Below, piece after piece: positions 60,301 through 64,000 of a stretch of 64,000 nucleotides of DNA (position 1 is the stretch's first letter; every line of letters begins with the position of its first letter). The translations under genes were made by a program, and so were the position numbers. The notes below the pieces were generated by a model. It was not told the origin of the DNA. It ran no database searches and saw only the letters and a program-made list of their open reading frames with translations. Source of the DNA: Trichomonas tenax (lineage: Eukaryota; Parabasalia; Trichomonadida; Trichomonadidae). The stretch lies in the NCBI GenBank assembly GCA_023091735.1, contig JALKBU010000067.1, positions 32,301-96,300 on the forward strand, written 5' to 3'.

Positions 60301-62707
60301 GCTCGTTCAACTCTTCGCGGTTGTCCTTTACAGCAGCGATCTCGGACATCTCATTCTCAAGATGATTGATTTCCTGTTGAAGAGAATCGATTTCTTCCTG
60401 AATGCGCTCGTTCTGGGTTGTCTTTTCGACGATTTGCTCGTTAAGATCATCAACCTTTGTCTGAAGTTCTTCGGTGTTGTCGACGAAGTTGTTGAGGTTG
60501 TCAAGTTGCTCTTGAAGGTTCTGTATCTGCTTTGTGATAGCTTCGATCTCCTTAGCCTTCTCTGAGTTCTGCTTGCTAACGTTGTTGTACTTGTCTTCAA
60601 CCTTTTGCTTTTCGGCCTTCATGCTGTCGATCTGATCCATCATGTCGTGGTACTGAAGTGTTGCATCATCAAGTTTCTGCTTGAGTTCAGCAACTTCGTT
60701 CTGCAAGTCTTCTGATTCGTTCTGGACATCAACAAGCTGGAGATTATGGAGTTCTTCCTCAAGCTTTGACTTTTCATCAAGAAGTTTCTTCTCTTCCTGA
60801 TCTCTGTCATTTTGAGCCTTCTTCTTGAGTTCCTTATCCTTCTCGATTTCCTCCTTGAGCTGCTTGATCTGGTCGTTCATTTGCTTGTCGTTGCTTTCCT
60901 TGTTCTTCTGGAGTAACTCCTTCTCGAACTGAAGCTCCTTGAGCTGATCCTTAAGCTCATCGATCTCGAAGTCTGGGATTGTCTGGATGTAATCCTTCAA
61001 CTGAGCAATTTCATCAGAAACGTTATCGATCTCAGTCTTAAGCTCGTTCTTCTTCGAATAGTGTTCCTCTTTAGCCTTCTGGAGTTCTTTGTCGACCTTG
61101 ACCATTTCGTCCATCTTAGCCTTGAGCTGCTCATTGAGCTTGTTAAGTTCTGTGACTCTCTCGTTATTCTTTCCGAAGAGTTCTTCTCTCTTCTTGTTGA
61201 CCTTATCTTCCATATCAGAGAGATCGTGTGAAGCGTGCTCGATTTCTGATTGAAGGTCGACATTTTGTGGCTGGTTGAGTTGTTCGAACTCTGACCTGGC
61301 TCTTTCGAGAGCTTCCTTGATCTTCTTGAGTTTAGCCACGTGATTGGCCTTCTCCTGGGCCTGTTCCTTCCTGAGCATTTCGCATTGCTTTTCTTTAAGC
61401 GCTAACTGCTCCTGAAGGGCGGCCTTCTGCTTGTCATGATCACCGTGGACCTTGGTTGTAAGATTGTTGAGTTTGCTGTATTCAGCATCGATTTCTTGGA
61501 TTTGGTTATTAATCGATTGTAATTCGTCCTTTGTATTTTCTGCATCTGTTGTAAGATCCTTACGACGTTGGATGAGATTTTGTCTCCTCTCAGCGAGTTT
61601 CTGACGTGAATCTTCGATCGTCTTCTTCATTTCAGCGAGTTTCTTCTCTGCAATCTGCGTCTTCGCTGTCGTTTCTTCGAGCCTTTCTCTGAGCTTCTTG
61701 ACTTGAGGCTCCTCTGTAGCTTGAAGTCCTGCGATTTCGTCTTCGATTTGTTGTTTATCCTTTTCGGCCTTTGCAATCTGACTCTTAATCTTGTCAACGT
61801 CCTTCGTATGCGAATTCTTAAGGTCTTGAAGCTCGCGACGCTTTTCTGCGACTAAATCAATCATTGCATTGAGTGAATAGTTGAGATTTTCTGTCTTTCC
61901 TTCTTCATCCTCGATCTCCTTCTCCGTCTGATTGAGTTGATCTTTGAGTTGCTTCATCCTGCGATCTTTGTAGTTTCCTCGGTCAATGAAATTGCGGTAA
62001 GAAGGACTCGACGGCGATGTCTTGAGTTCAGAGAGTTTGGATTCGCCCTCAATGATGCCGGAAAGATTCGAAATGCTGAGATCATTGCCGGCCTTTAATG
62101 TTTTAATTTCGTCATCTTTGTCCTGGAGCTGCTTACGAAGCGAGTCCATCTGTGCCTTCTGTCTGGCGTTTTCTCTGTAGAGCTGCTTGACTATCAAAGT
62201 TGTTTTAGATTCAGCTGGTCCGAGGCCACCTTCTGTTGCTGACAAGGAAAGAAGGAGTCCATTTGTCGCTGATTCCCGAAGCTCTTTGTTCTTTTGCTCC
62301 AATTCGGCGATATCTCTTCTTTGTTTATTAATTGTTCGCATTAATTTACGAATCTTGTTAGCTGTATCCTTATCATCGTCAATCTGCTTTAAGTCGCTTG
62401 TATTTGGAAGATCTCCGATGAAATTAATTGTTTTGGCCTTGAGTTCTTTGTTTTCGAATTCTAATGATTCATTTTGACGCTCTAATTCGATCATTCGTTG
62501 GCTCTGCTCCTTCAGTTCGTTGTAAGCATCCTGTGAGCGTTGTTGTGCCTTAGCTAATTGCTGAGCGAGCTGCTTATTAACATCAATCAAGTTGTGTCTG
62601 TTCTTGTAAAGCTGAAGGCAGATTTCCTGCAGCTTCTTCGTGTTGGTAATATTTTTAATTGAGTCCGCTGTGATTACTATCTTCTCAGTTGGAGACTGAA
62701 GAGACAT
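51311..62707 (-). CDS. Giant coiled-coil protein with 52-residue repeats and an FG-repeat tail
   Basis: The ATG at 62707 (MSLQSPTEKIVI) gives about 3798 residues; 13 more codons open only through TTG. Residues from about 15 to 3380 are almost continuous heptad coiled coil, rich in E, K, Q, L and N. Between about 735 and 1890 it is a tandem array of a 52-residue unit with the core (I/M)EVVEDKxEEL. After the coil comes a Pro/Glu/Lys region (about 3380-3690) with some ten FFxPxP motifs separated by EEKKEEEKPK spacers. The end has about 13 FG dipeptides in PAFGQSP-type spacing. FG repeats are the hallmark of nucleoporins; the coil recalls Tpr/Mlp basket proteins and protist lamina proteins. A nuclear-envelope scaffold is a reasonable hypothesis. 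Trichomonad coiled-coil proteins of this kind are often mislabelled as viral inclusion-type proteins. Confidence 0.93.
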   Translation of the reverse strand: MSLQSPTEKIVITADSIKNITNTKKLQEICLQLYKNRHNLIDVNKQLAQQLAKAQQRSQDAYNELKEQSQRMIELERQNESLEFENKELKAKTINFIGDLPNTSDLKQIDDDKDTANKIRKLMRTINKQRRDIAELEQKNKELRESATNGLLLSLSATEGGLGPAESKTTLIVKQLYRENARQKAQMDSLRKQLQDKDDEIKTLKAGNDLSISNLSGIIEGESKLSELKTSPSSPSYRNFIDRGNYKDRRMKQLKDQLNQTEKEIEDEEGKTENLNYSLNAMIDLVAEKRRELQDLKNSHTKDVDKIKSQIAKAEKDKQQIEDEIAGLQATEEPQVKKLRERLEETTAKTQIAEKKLAEMKKTIEDSRQKLAERRQNLIQRRKDLTTDAENTKDELQSINNQIQEIDAEYSKLNNLTTKVHGDHDKQKAALQEQLALKEKQCEMLRKEQAQEKANHVAKLKKIKEALERARSEFEQLNQPQNVDLQSEIEHASHDLSDMEDKVNKKREELFGKNNERVTELNKLNEQLKAKMDEMVKVDKELQKAKEEHYSKKNELKTEIDNVSDEIAQLKDYIQTIPDFEIDELKDQLKELQFEKELLQKNKESNDKQMNDQIKQLKEEIEKDKELKKKAQNDRDQEEKKLLDEKSKLEEELHNLQLVDVQNESEDLQNEVAELKQKLDDATLQYHDMMDQIDSMKAEKQKVEDKYNNVSKQNSEKAKEIEAITKQIQNLQEQLDNLNNFVDNTEELQTKVDDLNEQIVEKTTQNERIQEEIDSLQQEINHLENEMSEIAAVKDNREELNERIENLKSQIEVKKRENEEVQEANNMLIEIEQETKNELDFIEIVEDQSDEIRERIQQVQANLADRKKLNQDIIDQNKALEYELEELQKELDATEIVSDNADELTKKLNDVKQQVSERKNNNQSNSEVNQALNDELEESIKELDSIEVIEDNSESLKKQIADVKKQIEEKEKQNHVTTKTNDDLEAELKRDQTTLNGMTNIKNNSEYLKNEIENVKKEIDNINKTNKELKEELEQKNNELENMADTVDESEKLKDKIEEITDEITKRVAQNTHVESLLVHLKEDLTKAENKLHSIPAVEDNREDLYKSLDEVLAQIAQKERENDELEDEIKMLKESEKEQCEILENIKEVKDEREEISQNIEKVREEIDSKNQRNNEIAEENKKLAEELERLKSELSKIETSDLPLEQIAKEVEETKAKLKQKKQENAQKKQQLEDELEDAEAELEVTEVEDEKNIKELEEQIGNIKAQINEKNENNANVTTALDELKKQHEDVLNELNAIVDVEDKSEEINNEIEGVKSQIEEKKQNNANIEEQNKSLEAELQKLKEELDGVETVEDKIEEYTEQMESIKDDIDNKNRENEEIKEANDMVLADLNDLQAQLESIVPIEDHRDENKEKIEKIKEEIENKKKSNSEIENENEEILKEVQKLQNKLENMEIVASGKEEGEKKIEDLKAKIEEKKAENSQNSQANEELLQQVKQLQDELDAIEDVEDKSSELAEEIDNLKKKIEEKKENNKSTEKNNSSMKGQLESLQKKLDETEVVEDKAEEIQAKIEEIKQAIESRNSENNDVTEAKNMLEVALKQAQDDLDNMEVVEDKTEELSAQLEETKEKLENKKAENANRSAQNEEILNELQKLQNELDNIEVVDSGKQEGEKKIEELKAKIEEKKQKNAEIEKNNEELSNLVNEFNDELENIEEVEDKSAELNEEIEKLKTKIKGKKQKNANIFESNNKLKEELDSTKSQHDNIAIIEDKSEEIQKMIDETMQLIEQKQNENKDIEEGNKMLEESLEETKKKLEEIEVVQDKTEEIQKQINDVNDEIEYRKSANGDKEKHNEAIAKQLEDLKKELENLPNADDNADSLKEEIDETKKKIKEMKEEYGKLQQEDAMLTDELLKVNAECNDLENKKTTLENEVIAKAEQKMNTEKEIADLKAQLENLNAEKEQAENDIEVIKAEIDPDQLVEVAEEIENLKQEAEEQRQCNAEQKEKLEKELQEAKDQLESLKVIDQSELQREIDILKDRIHEKELENESDSKQYEQILDDLQRKLFELEEKQKQSTIDSQNKQKEMDELLTKIADVENKIAADLCDKEKEILDLKDELKAKTDEGASEVEVKENELQDFKQRVEEVEKKYSELNAQKDNELRNLSLAIVSKETELSNDVEKKQQEINQLRAELESKEMQFNNEQNELLKQIDELKEQLEDKNAENEKAESDLLREIEELGEQIEESERKFEEKKAENEKLKIDLAHELEDLQKQTEESEKSNEEMKKMIAQSEVAQENEKLKQEIENLKAELAEQSDVKSRDVIVLDEEGDSQNLNEELNDLKNQLNSEKTDSEIKEEIEKVKAELEDLKGSPSRQSLLEELAELHAHVNHLIEEEEDKAEIKAQIADIKEALATRASSDDEAEKEFETLQEQLHLKEQQKKEKSEKLHKEIEELKAQLADNAQSDENAQLQEEIDSLKAEIEAIKSQNDPESEKTALENELDSLKEQLQQMIIAAEENEKLREEIEQLKQELSFNEEEDTNSDLKAEIENIKSEIAEKEQKAAETENKLQSEIDQLKQVLKEKTEANSGSESKLSQEIDSLRSQIEQKDAENSADSSKLQDIINELKNKLQTFIDDHDRARSEKEQEIQELQDDILDEQTSGHDAVENLKGEIQKLKLVLDTAKAHNKKELEDLEKLRQELNEELEEENSTDETRTMLKGEIESLKETIHMKRDYNNERTTKLADEIERLNSTLSGLETNERADEMKKEIEQLKAKIEQKKNEVSDNEQLKKEIEELKQQLENTKPQDNSEELQKVIDDLKSQIDSKKSEVANNEELSKQIEYLKTQLENTQPQNNTEELQKIVDDLKQKIAAKQTSTVDNANLKEEIEKLKAEIADNETEKDIIQGQQNEVEAQYNQLLEQRNYLQSTMDAANKKVSDLRAKCDELSMNINQFRIDNEKEYQEIKKNIEELRAQREQLSKKHNEDKRRAREFNNIARQKLTDAQKKYEALQEKNQNLLKQIANQENVVAELEKSNQDLETKNNELEESLKSSTSSVSQEKVEQLKKQHEELLSKSKSLNEKKKKNDDNKGNLEDEEKKLLEQIENLKSEASKMTDDETAINKQIDDEKKKVDELKAEKENLEKKNKEIAEKVNKMKSEYDELKSKSSSMTQDNSELVAKIKELEDEIDTNERMKQDLQEEINRSSTKTLEQKSIELAGLARQKRRQLRGLKWQRDNNAKNLEGEIKTLEADIKIIEDELKAAPREEREGLQPLDETLAELKLRKFELGDQLEELSNKKKDWELDLMRKKQELAEIKQKIEGVKSEIKVAEQHHNEEIDDLADEIKELRSKIAKRDEILELSSDDEKVEAIPQKPAAAPRVFMPPPTSPVKQEADKLKFFMPPPAKVEEKPKFFVPTPVKTEEKKEEEKPKFFVPTPVKTEEKKEEPKANFFIPTAAVQETKTEEKKDEKPAVIPKPQMFMAPPAFGKPAEKPKVFIPQPASPKPEEKKEEEKPKFFIPTPAKVEEKKEEEKPKNFMPIPAKVEEPKEEPKKEEERPVVPAQKVEEKKEEEKPSTDNVLEADEKKNEQKPIMEEKKNEKQQDDNEDSDDEESNDKPQRFFMPTPETKKSSPYEMPTFFNAPSSPEKSEDNKPQFDNKPFFFQQPSKDAKDFSKPFNYPKPQTFQTPPVFGANKDSSKPFGSFQSPTFGQAPAFGQSPAFGQTPSYGTSQAFGQPQTFGQSPAFGQAPSFDQSPAFGQTFGEQSTFTAAPSFGQAPQFGKAPTFGSFKDNDMNE
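51320..51640 (-). repeat. FG-repeat coding segment
   Basis: Codes for about 13 FG dipeptides in a Ser/Pro/Gln/Ala spacer context (TFGQAPAFGQSPAFGQTP). The 18- to 24-base units are imperfect. Confidence 0.85.
51640..52570 (-). repeat. FFxPxP motif coding segment
   Basis: Codes for repeated FF(V/I/M)PTP(A/V)K motifs, among them RVFMPPP, KFFMPPP, KFFVPTP twice, KFFIPTP, KNFMPIP and RFFMPTP, separated by charged EEKKEEEKPK runs. Confidence 0.8.
57030..60490 (-). repeat. About 22-23 tandem 156-bp units
   Basis: Each unit codes for 52 residues. Neighbouring VEDK cores are exactly 52 residues apart where I counted (for example VEDKSSEL to VEDKAEEI to VEDKTEEL). The core varies from NTEEL to DNREEL to DKSEEI. 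Two units have SGKxEGEKK in place of the core. Confidence 0.85.
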
Positions 62708-63043
62708 TTCAACAGTCGAAAAATAAAATAAAAAAATATTTTTCAATTTCGCTTGGCGCCAATTCTAAAATAATGAAGTTTTCGTTCATCCCACTCAATA
62801 AAACGCGTTTTTGTGCAATGATTGATAGTTTCATTTTGTTCTAAACATATAATCCAATTACATAATGATTTATATTCCACCATTCTATTTGTACACTAAT
62901 TTTCAAAACTTAAATTGATATTATCAAAACTGAAAAAAATATATTTTGCAATTTGAAATAATATATCAAACTAGAAGGTTGCTTTTGGGGTTTAAACAAA
63001 TAAACGTTTATTAAAAAAGACAATATAATGAATAAAAAAAGAA
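62708..63043. other. Promoter side of the giant gene
   Basis: AT-rich DNA between the giant gene's start and the 3' end of the LC8-like gene. No box of the AAAAGTGNCATT type is seen near 62707. GGCGCC occurs at 62755-62760. Confidence 0.4.
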
Positions 63044-63418
63044 TTATTCTTCTGGCTCTGGTTCTGGTTCAGCACCTTCATCAGCTGCTTCTTCTTCGTT
63101 CATCTCCTCATCCTCAGGTGCGTTACCATCGATATATGGAACTTCTGGCTCTGGAGATTTGTAGATTAAGAAGAATAAACAGCCAACGGAGAAGTAAGCG
63201 CATTTTCTAATTTCGTGCCCCACCAAGGCACCAAACGACTGACCGACTATGACATGCCACGAAGGCTCATTTTTTAGATCGAATTCTTTTTTCATAAATT
63301 CTGCGACTGAATCTTCATCTTTAAAGTTGTGTAGCGCGTACATCGCGCAGTCTATGCATTCCTGGAGAAGCCAATCTTCCATATCATGCTCTATAATCTT
63401 GGCGACTCCTAAGGTCAT
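63044..63418 (-). CDS. LC8-type dynein light chain with acidic tail
   Basis: The product has 124 residues from an ATG at 63418. Residues 1-90 match LC8 (DYNLL): CIDCAMYALHNF, then EDSVAEFMKKEFDLKNEPSWHVIVGQSFGALVGHE, then YFSVGCLFFLIYKS. The WHVIVGxxFG block forms the ligand-binding strand. LC8 is a dimeric hub that binds dynein intermediate chain and many other partners, so it likely serves cytoplasmic or flagellar dynein here. Canonical LC8 is about 89 residues and ends at the KS(G) position. This one has an extra 34 residues, almost all acidic and Pro-rich (ending EPEPEPEE), which is unusual. Confidence 0.9.
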   Translation of the reverse strand: MTLGVAKIIEHDMEDWLLQECIDCAMYALHNFKDEDSVAEFMKKEFDLKNEPSWHVIVGQSFGALVGHEIRKCAYFSVGCLFFLIYKSPEPEVPYIDGNAPEDEEMNEEEAADEGAEPEPEPEE

Positions 63419-64000
63419 AATAACGGACTTTTATGACGATTATTTTTTCAAAATCCAACACATTTTATTGTATGTATGATATCTACATATTGTCTATTTC
63501 ACTTTTCAAAATATAAAAACTGTCTAATTTTGGATTTTTTTCCCCAAATTTTCAAAATTCAAGCAAAACAACAATGTTAATCGAGCATTATTGAGGTGTA
63601 GGTTCTCCGCTTTATAAATATAAGATAACTTTAAATTTAACGAATCTCAAATTATAAAAAATTTTCCAAAAAGTTTAATTTTCTCGTTTTGATTAATAAA
63701 TGATGGGGGTAATTTTATATGAATGAATAGAATAATATTTATATTATGATGAGATTCTTTTCATTAAGGGTATTGGCAAATGAATTAATGCAAGAAAAAA
63801 GGGTCCTGATTCTCACATCACTCATGTTTTTTGAAAAAATCACATTTCTTTTTCAAGGCGTCACTGAATTTTCGGCAGTATTTTTCCTTCTGCGGTGTAG
63901 TCCCGCGACCTTCATAACTTTTTATCTGATCAATATTTTTTCGATTTGAAAGTACTTTCATGAACTTATTGATAGTTGTCTATCCAGTGGTGTAAGTGGC
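63419..64000. other. Intergenic, dispersed repeat copy 2 inside
   Basis: AT-rich. A frame at 63746-63949 overlaps the repeat but has no family resemblance and is not called. Confidence 0.4.
63772..63856 (+). repeat. Dispersed repeat, copy 2
   Basis: Matches 22267-22352 with two substitutions and one missing A. Similarity starts at TTGGCAAATG and stops at CTTTTTCAA on both sides. Confidence 0.75.

Noticed and set aside
51311..62707. Labelling the giant protein as a viral inclusion-type protein
   Set aside because: Such labels come from generic coiled-coil similarity; nothing here is viral, and the FG tail points elsewhere.
1..64000. tRNA, rRNA and intron signals
   Set aside because: No cloverleaf, rRNA block or trichomonad-type intron boundary was recognised by eye; a tRNA scan would be needed to exclude them.

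Overview
The window looks like nuclear DNA of a parabasalid protist. A Tritrichomonas or Trichomonas relative is the best guess, but that is an inference from gene content, not a database result. The DNA is strongly AT-rich. All long reading frames are uninterrupted, with no visible introns. Several starts sit a few bases to a few tens of bases downstream of an initiator-like TCAYT word. The gene families fit trichomonads: R2R3 Myb proteins, ankyrin proteins, half-size ABCA transporters, papain-type proteases, Maverick-type integrase, secreted glycine-rich and beta-helix-like surface families, and a giant coiled-coil protein.

Layout. 1-3.1 kb: the 5' part of an unknown minus-strand gene, a decayed gene, and an ankyrin gene with a damaged 5' end. 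3.3-8.1 kb: two R2R3 Myb genes on either side of a PPP-family phosphatase. 8.2-14.9 kb: a small unknown gene, a CBM20/GH77-like protein that appears to lack its catalytic residues, a tyrosine-recombinase fragment and a 756-residue unknown. 15.1-19.5 kb: a type I surface glycoprotein of about 1205 residues. 20.0-23.6 kb: relics of a Maverick integrase and a DDE transposase, then non-coding DNA. 23.6-28.4 kb: a divergent pair of half ABCA transporters sharing an 87-bp promoter region. 28.5-30.5 kb: a patchwork of broken genes, including a near-identical inverted copy of the 3' end of the surface glycoprotein gene. 30.5-46.8 kb: an ankyrin protein, two MITE-like foldback elements, a C2-like protein, inositol monophosphatase, a cysteine-rich membrane protein, a Wntless/TMEM181-like 7TM protein, a pseudokinase with a DH-like N-terminus, transposase and Myb fragments, and an Rpn10-like proteasome subunit. 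47.1-51.3 kb: a graveyard of glycine-rich and beta-helix surface-protein relics. 51.3-62.7 kb: one gene for a coiled-coil protein of about 3800 residues with a 52-residue tandem repeat and a nucleoporin-like FG tail. 63.0-63.4 kb: an LC8-type dynein light chain with an acidic tail.

The genes do not form one pathway. The most interesting points are the giant FG-tailed coiled-coil protein (a possible nuclear-pore or lamina scaffold), two probable pseudoenzymes (GH77-like and kinase-like), the divergent ABCA pair, and a recurrent box, AAAAGTGNCATT, that sits just upstream of many start codons and is probably an extended initiator. Several frames open upstream of the first ATG only through TTG, GTG or similar codons. 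The starts given here are ATG codons.
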